This document shows, one piece after another, positions 34,628 through 45,755 of a DNA stretch of 64,000 nucleotides. This DNA comes from Gloeopeniophorella convolvens (lineage: Eukaryota; Basidiomycota; Agaricomycetes; Russulales). The notes below the pieces were generated by a model. That model was not told where the DNA came from and made no database searches. It worked only from the letters and a program-made list of their open reading frames with translations. The stretch is taken from the NCBI GenBank assembly GCA_022496205.1, contig WTXD01000056.1, forward strand, positions 1 through 64,000. The letters are read 5' to 3'. The number at the start of each line of letters is the position of its first letter. Position 1 is the first letter of the stretch. The position numbers and the translations under genes are program-made.

Positions 34628-36215
34628 ATGCTGCGCTCTGCTGCACTCTCCAGGGTGACCGCCCTCCAGCGCTCCTCGCGTATCGCCACGCCGTTCGTGC
34701 TCGCCGCTGCGCGGCGCGGCATGGCGTCCGGCGCCCCTATCGAGAAGCTGAACTCCAAGACGGGCGCCCAGAGCATCTTCAGAGGTTCAGAGGGCCCACA
34801 CGTCAGTGAGTGTCGTTTCCTTGATGTGCACGCGACCTTTGTTTCTGACAGTGGCGCACAGAGGACTTGTCACCGTCGCCCGTTACGCCGACGCATGAGG
34901 TCAAAGGTGACTGGGTGCTCTTCCATCCAGTGTACAGCCCCGACGAGCTCAACGCCGTTGAGGTAGGTCGGCTATGCTTTCCCTGTGCGTTCGAAGCTCA
35001 TTGTCGTGGCGCGCAGGTTCTGTACAGAACGCCAACGACGTTCGCGGACAAGTTCGCGTACGGCCTGGTTAAATTGAGCCGGTGAGCGCAACACATGTCA
35101 TTGCGGCGCCATGGGCAGCGGACTGACCAATAGCCAGCTGGGGATTTGATGTCGTGTCGGGCTACAAGTACAAGCCGATCCCGCCAGGCTCGAATATGTC
35201 GGTAGCAGAGCTTCGCGAGAAGGGCTATGCGATGAACGATAAGCAGTGGTTGACCGTAAGTCCCTTCGGCCATCGCGGCGTGCGTGGCCTCAACGCTCCC
35301 ACCGCCAGCGCATCTTATTCCTAGAATCCATCGCGGGTGTTCCCGGGATGGTGGCCGCTACTTTGCGCCACCTCAAGAGTCTCCGCCTCCTGGTATGCAG
35401 TACCCCACTCTAATCGATCGTGTCGTGGGCTCTAATTGAACCACCAATAGCGGCGCGATTCTGGCTGGATTCACACCCTGCTTGAAGAGGCCGAAAATGA
35501 GCGCATGCATTTGATGTTCGTTGCTAGACCCCTATTTTGGCGGCTTCTGCTCACGTGAGCGTCGACAGGACCTTCTTGACTCTGCGTAACCCTGGAATTT
35601 TCATGCGCGGGCTCATCCTCGCGGCTCAGGGTGTCTTCTACAACATCTTTTGTATGGACGTCCAGTCTTCGTTTAATCATCAGTACTCACCGCTCTTAAT
35701 CGTAGTCCTTTCCTATCTTGTCTCGCCTAAAACATGCCACCGTTTCGTGGGACACCTCGAAGAGGAGGCCGTATTGACATACACGCGCGCCATTGAAGAG
35801 CTCGAGGGCGGCCTTCTTCCCGAATGGTATGCAAGTCTTGATTAAAATCCGGGCCGCGCTGACGATGTGGGTGCAGGGAAAATCTAGCTGCTCCCTCCAT
35901 CGCCAAGGACTACTGGCGCCTCCCCCAGAACGCGACGATGAAGGATGTCCTTTATGTTGTGCGCTCTGACGAGTCGACGCATCGCTTTGTCAACCACAGT
36001 CTCGGCAACCTCGACCCCGACGATATCAACCCGTTCGCGATCCGCGAGCCCGACATGCATGTCAAGGGCAAGACCATCGAGTATGTGTCTCAGCCTCCCG
36101 TGCGGACCCCTTGTGACTCACGATGACCAGGCTCACCCGCGAGATGGCCGCGAAATACGTCAATGACAACGAGAAGCTGATCCAAGATCACGCTGCCGAG
36201 TCACCAAAGGCGTAA
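34628..36215 (+). CDS. AOX1: Alternative oxidase, mitochondrial
   Basis: Cyanide-resistant ubiquinol oxidase of the inner mitochondrial membrane that bypasses complexes III and IV. The start [19 protein letters not shown] at 34628 is a typical cleavable presequence. Diiron ligands are all visible: [13 protein letters not shown] (first Glu), [11 protein letters not shown] (ExxH-type), [11 protein letters not shown] and [17 protein letters not shown] (final ExxH). Additional family text: [35 protein letters not shown] then, across an intron, [16 protein letters not shown], and NPFAIREP. Stop TAA at 36213-36215 after ESPKA. About seven short introns. Complete gene. Confidence 0.93.
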
Positions 36216-37346
36216 CTCTCCACTCCATTCCTTAGACGCATCCTCGCATTTATCTCTCCTGTCTGACGCACTCTGCTCACCACCACTACAATAAACATCG
36301 GAATACACATGCTCACACCTAATGATGAACTCTCTCTCTCTTTCATCTCATTGTATGAGGACTCTACTTCGCGCATATAGTATCCAATCAAGTGCCCTTT
36401 CACATTCGCCCTTCAGGTCCCTCAGCAAACGCGCCCCACGTCGTATGCCCATGAAGTTCGGCGCCGCTCGGAGCCCACGCCCGTCGCCAAGGCTTTGTGC
36501 AGGGTCTCCGGTGAATCTGTATTTGACCGCACGCCAAAAGCGACGGGCAGCGCTTCATGGCGACTCCAATGGTCAAGACGGGGCATGTGAAAGTAGGAAA
36601 CATCGTCGGTGTTGCACATCAGCCCACCCCTTGCACACCAACCAGACGAGTGCCTTTGTGCGTCTCGTCACCGTCCGTGCCGTCGCACTTCGTCACCGCA
36701 AAAGAGCGCTTGCTATTAGATTGCCGGCCTTGGTTGTCTTGCCTTACACCGCGGCCAACTTTGCACGCCGATGTCTTGAAACACCGTATGGTCGGTTTCA
36801 GGCTCGTTCGAGGCGTCCACGTCACTATTGCAACATTCGAGTCATAGCTGATTAGCAACTTGATCGACGGAAGAACTGCCACTGCCATCTTCCAGTAAGC
36901 GCTGGCTGTCTGCGTTTCCGACTTCTCCCGATGGTGGAGAGTCAAAGGTCCTACAGTCCTGCGGCTCCGTTACGGAAACCGGTCTAGTAGTATTGCGAAT
37001 GTGTCACTTTTACTGGCCACCGTACAAGGCCCGCCAGCGCAGGATCCGGACGTGCCCTCGTTGGCTTCACCCCTATCTTAGTGTTTTGCGCCTCCTATGT
37101 TCTCGCGGGTACAGGTACCTTGTTTGCTTCCGCTTGAGCTTGAGCTCCTGAGTGCCGCCCAAGAGCGAAAACGGTCATCCGGTATAAATAGCTGGCCAGA
37201 TCCTCTCTCAATGATCTCCGTGGCCCGGTTAATTATTGTACGGCCAGCTCCTCACACGCATACACCTGCAGGCACCACCCTGTGTTGTTCTCGTTGGCTC
37301 CGTCAAACGCCATCCAACCTTTCCAGCGGCCACTGTCTCCCCAATA
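36216..37346. other. No gene seen; contains TATA box of the next gene
   Basis: About 1.1 kb. Open frames at 36322-36855 and 36619-36945 show no domain or conserved core. TATAAATA at 37183-37190 is the likely core promoter of the small protein starting at 37347. Confidence 0.4.
37183..37190 (+). promoter_or_regulatory. TATA box of small-protein copy 1
   Basis: TATAAATA 164 bp before the ATG at 37347; similar spacing (148-166 bp) is seen for two other family members. Confidence 0.5.
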
Positions 37347-37661
37347 ATGCCGCGACAGCCGCGTACCAGGACGCAGAGGGGCAGCTCCTCTACCTCCTCT
37401 GAATTTAGGAGCTGGCCCATCGGCCAGGCTGGCAGCGGAGGCTGGGATTTCGATGACCAGCCTAACGAGTATGAGATGTTCATGATCGACTACGGCCTCA
37501 AGATATGGGAGGAAGACGACTGTAAGGAAGCGGATGCGATCATGGAAGCGCAGGACAGATGGGCAGCAGAGGATAGGAAAGCTGAAGCGAAAGCCAAGGC
37601 CAATGCCAGAAGGAAGGCGAGGCGAGAGGCAAAGAAATTGGAAGCGAAACAAGTCAAGTAG
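37347..37661 (+). CDS. Small YGL-family protein, copy 1 (divergent)
   Basis: Unrecognised 104-residue protein, intronless in its coding part, starting MPRQPRTRTQRGSSS. It has a Ser-rich head, then FMIDYGLKIWEEDDCKEADAIME, a diverged form of the core shared by the copies at 42-46 kb (F-M-x2-Y-G-L, acidic spacer, then E-A-x2-I-[LM]). The tail is unlike the others: an Ala/Lys/Arg-rich helix (AEAKAKANARRKARREAKK), very basic. No signal peptide or TM. It lies 5 kb from the main cluster, with a lectin-like gene between. Function unknown. Confidence 0.5.
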   Translation: MPRQPRTRTQRGSSSTSSEFRSWPIGQAGSGGWDFDDQPNEYEMFMIDYGLKIWEEDDCKEADAIMEAQDRWAAEDRKAEAKAKANARRKARREAKKLEAKQVK

Positions 37662-40063
37662 ACCGTCAAGTGAGACGCAGTTCCAGGGCAGGGTGATAAT
37701 CGCCAGCCAATGTATTGTAGAGAAGATAGCTTCATGAATCGGGATGTATAACGAACGAAATTGTGTATATTCATAGACTTGCGCTGGCATTCTTATGTTC
37801 TCATGGACGGGGTGCGGGCACAGCGGGGGGCAGGTGCGTAGGGATGTAAGTACAATGGTGGCGAGATGCGAGATGAGGGCAGATGCAAGCAGCTTCCCGC
37901 GGTGCACGCTGACGTGATGTAGTCTTCTGAATGGTGGAGGTAACTTAGCTCCGCCAGAACGCAAGGAGAGATGGCCAGTAATCGAGGGTGGGAAGGGTGT
38001 GCCAGCGGTCTGATTGGTGGGACACAGAGTAGCTTTCAAAACAGCTCAACGTGCGTCCGTCGGGTGTCCTTGTGGTGGCGCACGTTTTCGCGTACCGTAG
38101 TGCAACGGCGCGAAGGCTCAGCATGTGGTCATGGGCATACGCCGAGATAGAGGTGCTGGAGGTGGAAGGCACAGAAGGTCGGGGCCTTCAGCTCCACGAT
38201 GGCTCCTGCAGGAGATCTGTAAGGGCCGGGTAACATTCGTTTGACGGCAGAACGAGTTCACTGTAGCTCGCTATTGTGGAGGTGCGAAGAGGTGCGAAGC
38301 GGCCAATAGAGCGCCGATCGCCGAGCGGGGAGGAGCGATGCGAGTGAGAGCGGGAGTTGCCGACAGCCAGATTAGATTACATACAGATGATTAATTGATT
38401 GCGCTTGTTTGGCAATTGTTATCGTAGAAGTGCTGGCATTCACTGCGGCACTTCACTTGCACTAGCACTTATCGATATCATCCGACACGCTGGGCGCCGT
38501 CGGTGCTGGTGGTGCTCTTCTTCCAATACAACCGGTACTAGTGACATCCGAGTGTGACGATGACAATTTGGGACGCATCCTTTTCACATCTGCGATGCGG
38601 TCCTACCCTCGAACTCGAAGACGGGGTTGCACCCTGGAAATAACGCCGGTGTTCGCAAGGCCGTATGGCAAAGGTCTGGTACATGATCGTGAGGGTCTAA
38701 TTCAACCCCCCCTCCAGCCGCAGCGATCGGTACCCGTTGTGGTCGCAACAACCTGAGAGAAGGGATCCTTGAATTCTGTCGCTACTACCGTCCGGTGTGT
38801 TGGCCGTCTCATGAATCAAACATTGTTGCTCATGTAGATTTTGAACAGGTCGCTCGGTTGTACTTATACCCTTACGATTCCTGCAAGAACAATATCCTCA
38901 ACCTCGTAGCGTCCGCTACTTTTTCTTTTGCGCATCAGTCTAGAGCTTAGATCTGACTCATTCCGGACGAAGCCATAACGATGCAAGTGGAGTGTTCTAT
39001 CAGCAGTATTGCACAATGACACTAGACTTGCGGATGTCCCATAGCCGAGTATTCTTCTCACTGGTAATGTGACAGTAAGTTACAAGTATTCCGCTCAAGT
39101 TCCGAAGGAAGTTTGAAAGATGGCTGCTAACATATGTCCCTCCAGTGAGTATCGATCATTCTCATCAGACATTCTACGGCTTACCCCGCCGGTCCATATG
39201 TGGGCTCTGTCTATCATCAAGGGCTGGGTCGCTGAAGTACTGCCCCAGACTATGACAAGACGTCTGCCAGTTGTCTATCGTGGTGGACAGTTGCATCTTT
39301 ACGTGGAAGTAAATCTCGCTGGACGATGACTAGATCATAAGGATACGTCACGTTCTGTGGGGCCTTCTGAGTTACCCATAACAGTCAAGATTCCGCCAAT
39401 GCATGGCGGACATGTCTTTTTTTTTTTTTGCAGACTTCTGGGATCTGAGAAACTACTGTGCACTGATGCACTGGTGCCCAGAGGACGGATGCCTCAACGC
39501 TGTCCTTCTCGGACTATCCATCGGTGTCCTCTCGGCCTGACCCCAAGTCCAATTCCGTGGCTCAGGTATGAAATGACGTTCGGCTTTAGGGTCTGCTGAA
39601 CAAGATGCGGGTGTCCCTTCTGATCATAGTGCCAGCTGACCTACTGGATTGGTCGGTGCGATGGCCGTGTGCACAGCGGTAGAAGTGTTAGCCATTGGTC
39701 AGAGTGGAAATGCGGTCCAATGTCGAAGCAGGTGGTATTCTACATGTTCTCATGCGCACCTCCTCTGGCACTTGCAATCCAGTCAGAGGCTCAGGACAAA
39801 TGTAGAGGCTCCCGTACGTCACCGCTTCAGTTTCGGAATCCTTTCCGACGCTTCTTGACGTTCGTTGTAGTTTCAGTGTGCGGTTATCCCCAAACCCTCC
39901 GTGCATGGGTTGTTCACACACACGGCCCTCGAGAGACACCATACACCACCAAAACAAGGACCGGTGGACCCAGGGTTGCGTTGTGCGCATCGCTCTCAAT
40001 TCTCCATATGGTCACGATCCATCCATTAACTCTTACTGGGCACATGGCTACGCCTCGTAGCGA
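37662..40063. other. 2.4 kb without a recognised gene
   Basis: Short frames only. Less GC-rich than the coding blocks. It includes a T-run followed by gcag at about 39417-39434. Could be decayed repeats; no terminal repeats or transposase text were found by eye. Confidence 0.4.
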
Positions 40064-40086
40064 GCCGCCCAGAACGCATATAAAGG
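40064..40086 (+). promoter_or_regulatory. Core promoter of lectin-like copy B (TATA element)
   Basis: GCCGCCCAGAACGCATATAA plus AGG, with TATAAA at 40079-40084, 78 bp before the ATG. Identical in 22 of 23 bases to the element at 8112-8134 (minus). A second shared block, CTACTCTA followed by CCC, lies about 20 bp downstream in both. Confidence 0.7.
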
Positions 40087-40156
40087 AGGGGGGGCAGCCC
40101 GCTACTCTAACCCGTCATCTAGTTGCTACAGCTTCAGACAATCCACATCCACCATC

Positions 40157-41661
40157 ATGGCGTCCTCTGGAAACACTATCTCAATCGTCGACTTTCCCCA
40201 GTCTGGGATCTCTGTGTTCTATCTCAAGGGAAAATACGTCATTTTCTGGCCGAGGCAGGACAAGTCTGTATCCGAGGACCTGAAGCCTGCCGCTGCCGCT
40301 GCTTCGATTAGGCAGCAGGATGCTCACCCCTTTGCTGTCACCTCCAATCTCGCTGCGACTTCGGTAGGTGTTGGTTTTGTTTTTTCACTTTTCGCCGTTT
40401 TACGAGATCAATTCTACAGTGGATCAAGGGCACCGACAACTCTCGCGTCTTTCTTCAGGGTAACGACAGCGCTCTGCAAGAGATTTCCTTGGAACAGAAC
40501 GGCGCAGGTTGGACAAGCACGTTCTACCGCGTTGGTGGAAATCTCCCCCCTGCGCCAGCTATCCGCGTTCGCAAGGGTACTTCCATTGCCGTCACGTCCG
40601 ATCAATCCGACAATTCTAAGCTTGGCGGCGAGCATTTCGGTTGTACGCTCTTTTACCAAGGCACCGACAACGTACGCCATTTATCTGTTTTGAACTCAGC
40701 GCGGAACCTAACACACTTCGATCTAATAGCGTATCTGTTAGTAGCGAGCGCCATTCCATGGTCCGTCATTTTACTGACCTGGTTTTAGATTTCATGCAAT
40801 CCTCCGATCCCGGATTCTACACCGCTCCTCTCCCAGTCGCGTCTGAGCCCGCGACCGAAGGAACGACCATCCAGGCTTTCCAATATGGCGACCGCGGTAA
40901 GTGGGGCATCACCGTCGACAGCGATGAGCATCGTTACTTAGACGGTTCTAGCTGAACATCTCTACGTGACGTTCACCGTCCCCAACCCGGATCGTTTCGT
41001 CCGCTACAAGTTCGAGAAGCCAACTCAGTACAACAATCTCGGCACCTTCAGGAATGTCACCCCCGACTTTATTTATCCGGCTGGGATTACGATGACCGGA
41101 CTGTCCTTCGCTGCTGTTCGCGTGGCGCTCGCCGACGGTTCCCCGCTGGAACAATACAGGTTCTACGCGCAGCTCAAGAAAGCCAGCGGCAAACCTTCGC
41201 TCGTCGAGTATATTGGTGCCCCAGACAGCAGCGAGACCACTGTTACCTTGGTCAAGGGGTCTCTGGAGATCATGGACTCCGATGCGAACCCGGCGAAGGA
41301 CAATAGTAAGTCATAAGAAGCTGAGTTGAACGATTGAACTTATTGGTGTGCGAATTTCTAGCCAAGCTTTTTGCTGTGTGCGACCAGACCACCAGTGGCG
41401 ACGACTTGACTACCAGTATGTGTTATTGCGCAGGCCTACTTCACCCGTTGACTTATTCGGGCTTCTCTAGCGATCGTGGTCGTGTACGAGGGTACCAATG
41501 CCAGTGGTGACCTCTATTTCAAGAGCATGCAGCCTACGACCTCGAAGATCTCCAGTCGCTCCAACTCGTACCGTACTACTGAAGTCTGGGGGTCTGCGCA
41601 GAGCCTGGAGGGTCTCAAAGATTCCCACATAGAGGATGAGAATTCAGGTCTCCGGAACTGA
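40157..41661 (+). CDS. Beta-propeller lectin-like protein, copy B
   Basis: Paralogue of the gene at 6518-8017. Start MASSGNTISIVDFPQSG at 40157; exons aligned end to end with copy A: FAVTSNLAATSW, VFLQGNDSALQEISLEQ, LRVRKGTSIAVTSDQSD-like text, LFYQGTDN, then TVPNPDRFVRYKFEKPTQYNN (copy A: NVANPDRFVRYKYQKRTGYNN), YIGAPDSSETTVTLVKGSLE and, after two small introns, VVYEGTNASGDLYFKSM. Repeated xYxGTxN blocks suggest a beta-propeller lectin like the fungal fucose lectins; inference only. No signal peptide. Ends TGA 41659-41661, slightly longer than A at the C-terminus. Most-conserved part is the C-terminal half. Confidence 0.65.
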
Positions 41662-42325
41662 GATACTAGGCGGTTGTTGCGAAGTGCCCCAAAGAGTCGT
41701 GGGGACGAGTTTCTTGTGAATGCGTGTGGCCTGTGCTTACTTATCACAGTTTCTATACTCGCTAGGGATAGCATGCTGTTGACAACTTTCTTGAATGAAT
41801 GCATAGAGTCAATTGGGTGTCCCTATTCTCCGCCCGACCGAAGCTGTCCAAAGGCTTGCATTTGTTCCGCTGCGAATTGTTGTAGGACTTTTTCACTCAA
41901 GCTGACGATACGCAGTGCAGAGGACACGGGATTTCCCACAAATCGGTCGCGTTCCATCCCCCAATTTGTCGCTCGATCTCCCGTACGTGGTAGAACAGCG
42001 GGCTGCACTTAAGTGGTTGATGCAGTGGCATTCCATATACAAGACCATGAGTATTTAGTACGTCGCGTCGAGAACCCAGGTGCCAGCCGGTGGCCGGCCA
42101 CTTTTGGTATGTGCAGTTCCATAAATGGCCTTTTTTTTTGTGGCACCGATCGTTCGCGCCCGTGACTACTCCGTGACTCTGGCGAACCAATGTGAAAGTT
42201 GGAGTACAGCGGGCGAGATAACTTTCTGACCAACCCTCATCATCACTGACCGCCTCAGTAAGTCCTCTATGGTCGTACTTCAATAATTCACAGGCTTACA
42301 GCTGTGGGGTAAAGGCCCGATCACG
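41662..42325. other. Intergenic between lectin-like copy B and small-protein copy 2
   Basis: About 660 bp. A GT-AG pair at 42258-42301 (donor gtaagt) probably marks a 5' UTR intron of the next gene, ending 24 bp before its ATG. No gene otherwise. Confidence 0.4.
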
Positions 42326-42829
42326 ATGCCCAGAAGGCCGTCCGGTTCAGAAGCTCGCGACTCGGCCAGCGCAACACGCGCTGACAGCCCGAAGTATATG
42401 GAGAGGACAAACTACGAGCTTACACAGCCTTACGGAGGTTTCCAACGATTCATGCAATCGCACGGATTGAGCCTGCATAACGATGACGACATTCAAGAGG
42501 CCAGGCAGATCTTGGATGAGTTCCGAAAGCTCGATCTCCAGGAGTCAGATAGCAACGAGGAAGACGAGCGGGACGAAGAATGCGAACAGGAGGAAGAGGA
42601 TGAGAGAGATGGACCCGTGGAATGGTTTACGGATGAGGAACAGGCGGGATACGAGCGGGGGGATTACGGGCGTCAAGGCCTGGTGGACTACGACTCGGAG
42701 CGAGAGGATGGCAGATCGCAGGGATCCGGGCAGGAAGACGGCTACTATGGGCACCAGGACGACTTCGAGCAGGGGAGTTACTACGACTCCGACGAGCCGG
42801 GATACAGTGACTCCGAGGATGATTGGTAG
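42326..42829 (+). CDS. Small YGL-family protein, copy 2 (long acidic tail)
   Basis: 167 residues, unrecognised. Head MPRRPSGSEARDS; core YELTQPYGGFQRFMQSHGLS, then DDIQEARQILDEFRKLDLQ; then a long, extremely acidic tail rich in Glu, Asp, Gly and Tyr, ending SDSEDDW. Core shared with the copies at 43287, 44105 and 44843. The tail is unique, so the family keeps about 45 residues and varies the rest. No signal peptide or TM. A probable 5' UTR intron sits just upstream. Function unknown. Confidence 0.6.
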   Translation: MPRRPSGSEARDSASATRADSPKYMERTNYELTQPYGGFQRFMQSHGLSLHNDDDIQEARQILDEFRKLDLQESDSNEEDERDEECEQEEEDERDGPVEWFTDEEQAGYERGDYGRQGLVDYDSEREDGRSQGSGQEDGYYGHQDDFEQGSYYDSDEPGYSDSEDDW

Positions 42830-43286
42830 GGTAGATCGTGAGTCGGTTGCGGTCGGAAAGATGATGCACTGGCGGCCCTATAGAACACCATTCTGTCGAA
42901 CGCTTAGCGAACGCTGTGGGAAACAGAGTGATCCTATGCGTGGGGCGCAGCACGGGCATCTCCACAAGGCAAACGACGAACGCCGATGCAAGGAGGTTTC
43001 TCATTCCCTCAATCACAGAACCTCAACAGCAGGCGCGTGGACAGTTTGGACCGCCGTTCTTTTCCCAGCTGGTCGTTTGTATCTGTGTCACATATTCTAA
43101 TGTGTGCTCTAGCGGCTAAGGAAGACCTGCCAGAGGCCTATAAAGGCCGGGGAGTGTTGCAGAGCTCGATGTGACTAAACCCCACATACCAGACTCCCCA
43201 ATCCCAGCGTAAGTGGCTCCCGCATCCTTGCCATGAACCAATACGTACTTGATTTACCTCGCCGCAGAAACAGGACCAAACACCCT
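42830..43286. other. Promoter region of small-protein copy 3
   Basis: Holds TATAAA (43139-43144) and a 59-bp 5' UTR intron (43209-43267) for the next gene. Other frames here have no recognised motif. Confidence 0.45.
43139..43144 (+). promoter_or_regulatory. TATA box of small-protein copy 3
   Basis: Core reads CTATAAAGGCCGG, 148 bp before the ATG at 43287, with a 59-bp UTR intron (43209-43267) between. Confidence 0.5.
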
Positions 43287-43535
43287 ATGCCGAAACAATC
43301 GTCGTCCTCGAGCGGGGGCCGCTCCTCTGGCAAATCGTCGGGCGGGTCCACCGGCACCAGCAACTATCAATACACCAAGTCCGGGGGCGGATGGCCGAAC
43401 TTTATGGCTAGCTATGGTTTGAAGCAAGAAAGCTACGATGATGCTCAGGAAGGCAATGCAATCATGGATGGATTCAGGGCCGTAGATGCGGCGAATGGGC
43501 AGAGCGGCGGGGCAAGTTCCCAGAGTCAGAAGTAA
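43287..43535 (+). CDS. Small YGL-family protein, copy 3
   Basis: 82 residues, unrecognised. A Ser/Gly-rich head (MPKQSSSSSGGRSSGKSS), then YQYTKSGGGWPNFMASYGLK and YDDAQEGNAIMDGFRAVDA, then a short Gly/Ser/Gln tail ending SSQSQK. GGW replaces GGF in the core. The C-terminal tail is the closest match to the broken copy at 45756. A 59-bp intron lies in the 5' UTR, ending 19 bp before the ATG. Soluble, no targeting signals. Function unknown. Confidence 0.6.
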   Translation: MPKQSSSSSGGRSSGKSSGGSTGTSNYQYTKSGGGWPNFMASYGLKQESYDDAQEGNAIMDGFRAVDAANGQSGGASSQSQK

Positions 43536-44104
43536 GGCGGAGGAAGCATGTGACTATGTCCTATGATATCTTGCAATATCACCATGTCGCAGTTCAGATA
43601 ATACGCAACCGCACCAGCGGAGCTAAGTAAGACGCACCAAAACTCTGTTCTGGTCAAGTGGGCGCCCGCGCGTTTTCCTACCATGTTCGGGCGTCGATGG
43701 GACTCCCCTGACATTGTCAGCTTCACAGATGGCACGTCGACACAGAGGCCTAGCGAACTTTAGTATGGAGGGCGGCCACAATGGGGATTCCGCTGCACCT
43801 TTTCCAGTCCTTGCCCTATGGACATCTGCTTACCCCCCTTCAGAACGAGATCTAGCCGATTCGCTCGAATTTCTTATCTTGATTTTCCCACCGATCTTTC
43901 TGGGCTCTAGCGTGCCCGATCGAATGATGACTCCCCTGTATAAAAAGGCTTTGAGTTATCTCGCCCGGTGAGCCGACGCCTGAACTTCCGACTCCCATCT
44001 GGGGCTGCACTTGCAAGCACCCCAACACATCACATACCCAATCCTCATAGCGCAACACCCAAACGTATCCTCGATTGCTTCCCATAGAACCGTTCAAAGC
44101 TCAC
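43536..44104. other. Promoter region of small-protein copy 4
   Basis: 570 bp with TATAAAA at 43939-43945, 166 bp before the ATG of the next copy. Frame at 43714-43971 has no recognised motif. Confidence 0.4.
43939..43945 (+). promoter_or_regulatory. TATA box upstream of small-protein copy 4
   Basis: TATAAAA in the context CCTGTATAAAAAGGC, 166 bp before the ATG at 44105, in line with copies 1 and 3. Confidence 0.45.
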
Positions 44105-44359
44105 ATGTTGACCATTAGAATGTTGAACCAGTCGGAGAGTTCCAACTCGGGCGCATCGTCCAGCGACGCGTCAGAATACAAACCCAGGACCGATTATGAG
44201 ATATGCAAGGGCTACGGAAATTTCCACTGATTCATGCGCAGCTACGGTTTGAAGACATGGGACCATGACGATATTGTTGAGGCCAAGCAAATCCTCGACG
44301 AATTCAGAAAGGCAGACGCGGCAGACGCAGCAGAGGCGGCGAAATCCAACCAAAAGTGA
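44105..44359 (+). pseudogene. Small YGL-family protein, copy 4, nonsense mutation in core
   Basis: The frame runs MLTIRMLNQSE..., YKPRTDYEICKGYGNFH, then TGA at 44228-44230, then continues in the same frame as FMRSYGLKTWDHDDIVEA and KQILDEFRKADAADAAEAAK to TGA at 44357-44359. In sister copies the stop position is Arg, Gln or Asn, so one base change (for instance CGA to TGA) explains it. Otherwise intact, so inactivation is recent, or readthrough or RNA editing occurs, or it is a sequencing error. Confidence 0.6.
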
Positions 44360-44842
44360 GACAGAGCGGCGGCGGAGTAGATGTAGTTGGGGTGCGAGGC
44401 TGGCTTGCGAATGTGACACGTCATTGACTCAGACGACCATGTACAAGCCGAGCGAGCGAAAAACATACATAAAGCTCCAGATCCACTCGGCTTTGCATAG
44501 AGGCCCAACGAACCAATCAGTGCATTTCCCGGGACAAACACTGCAGGAAGCGTGATAGCTGACTCAGCGATACGAGACGTCGATGGCCTGGGGTGCTGGT
44601 GCAGACGTCACAACCCGGACGGAAGATACCTCGACAAGTCATGAATCGTGAGCGTTGACGTATATGACTACACGCGTACCGATCACACCTCTCGGAGCTT
44701 AGAGGACCTAGATGATAAAAGCTGACCATGTAACGCATACCCCTTCAGCGACTCCAGTCCTCCCTCCCGAACCACCACGGTGAGTCCTTGTACCCGAGCA
44801 GCCAGAGAGATGGCTTACTTCCACAGCAGGAAAAGAAACGAG
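44360..44842. other. Promoter region of small-protein copy 5
   Basis: 480 bp with no gene. A 5' UTR intron, donor gtgagt at 44780 and acceptor at 44826 or 44829, ends 13-16 bp before the next ATG. Confidence 0.4.
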
Positions 44843-45295
44843 ATGGCGCCTTCACAAGCTACTGCGACCGCGTCAGCTAACACCCGACCTGGGTATAAAG
44901 AGAAATCAGATTATGAACTCACGAAGGATTTTGGCGGCTTCCGCCAGTTTATGTGTGCTTACGGGTTGAAGCCGTACGACCACAATGACGTCCTGGATGC
45001 CAAATCGATTCTGGATGATTTGCGAAAGCAAGAGCTTGAGGAGGTGATGGAGTGCGCGGACTCTCGGAACAACGAGCACGCGAAGGAGGTGGATCAGGTG
45101 GGGGATCTCGTGCAGGCTCATGATTTGGAACATGCCGGGAATTGCGTTCGGATGAACTGTGGGGAGATGGAGGAGTATGAGACAGGGAAGGGTGATGGAC
45201 GGGAAGGCTACGAACAGGAATTCTTGATCCCTACTGTCTTCGACGCTAGCACCACTTCTGGGTCGGCGGACGCAGAGGGACCAAGGGCGTGGTAG
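44843..45295 (+). CDS. Small YGL-family protein, copy 5
   Basis: 150 residues, unrecognised, starting MAPSQATATASANTRPG. Core YELTKDFGGFRQFMCAYGLK, then HNDVLDAKSILDDLRKQELEE, the same layout as copy 2. Acidic tail with several Cys (EVMECADSR, GNCVRMNCGE), ending EGPRAW at 45295. The Cys residues are unusual for the family. A frame open to 44780 is intron sequence, so the ATG at 44843 is preferred. Function unknown. Confidence 0.6.
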   Translation: MAPSQATATASANTRPGYKEKSDYELTKDFGGFRQFMCAYGLKPYDHNDVLDAKSILDDLRKQELEEVMECADSRNNEHAKEVDQVGDLVQAHDLEHAGNCVRMNCGEMEEYETGKGDGREGYEQEFLIPTVFDASTTSGSADAEGPRAW

Positions 45296-45755
45296 TACGA
45301 AGTCAAACGCCGCTACTCACGATCATGTAATGTGATTTGCCAGAGTTGATGCGAAAAGCAGTCACATACTTAGGCTATAATCGGGCGTGTGGGGTTTAAT
45401 GTGTCTGCGCGCTAGAAAGGAGTGCCGTGGTGCATCGTTGCACGCTTCTTCTCAATCTCCGTCACAGAACCGCGTCAGATGCGCACATAGATTACATTGA
45501 AATGCATTGCCGACCATCTTGCAACGCATCTTTGGGTCTCCCTGTGGGAAGGGAAGGGATACCAGATACCTATAATTGCCCAGGCACAGCGGCGTGCTGT
45601 GACATGGCAACCCCGCATAGCTGGCCACTGCAGGTGTGAGCGAACCTTCCTTATATCGCTGCCTAATTGGTGTTTTTTTCTCGGCCTACCTGGGCCCTCT
45701 GCAGAGCAAGTCAACGCCAAAAAGTTGTCGACTTCAAACGCCCGCGCCCCGAGTG
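45296..45755. other. Intergenic before small-protein copy 6
   Basis: 460 bp. Frames at 45427-45772 lack recognised motifs. Nothing further seen. Confidence 0.35.

Noticed and set aside
39417..39434. T-run followed by gcag as a 3' splice acceptor
   Set aside because: No convincing exon follows, and no donor-linked frame precedes it.
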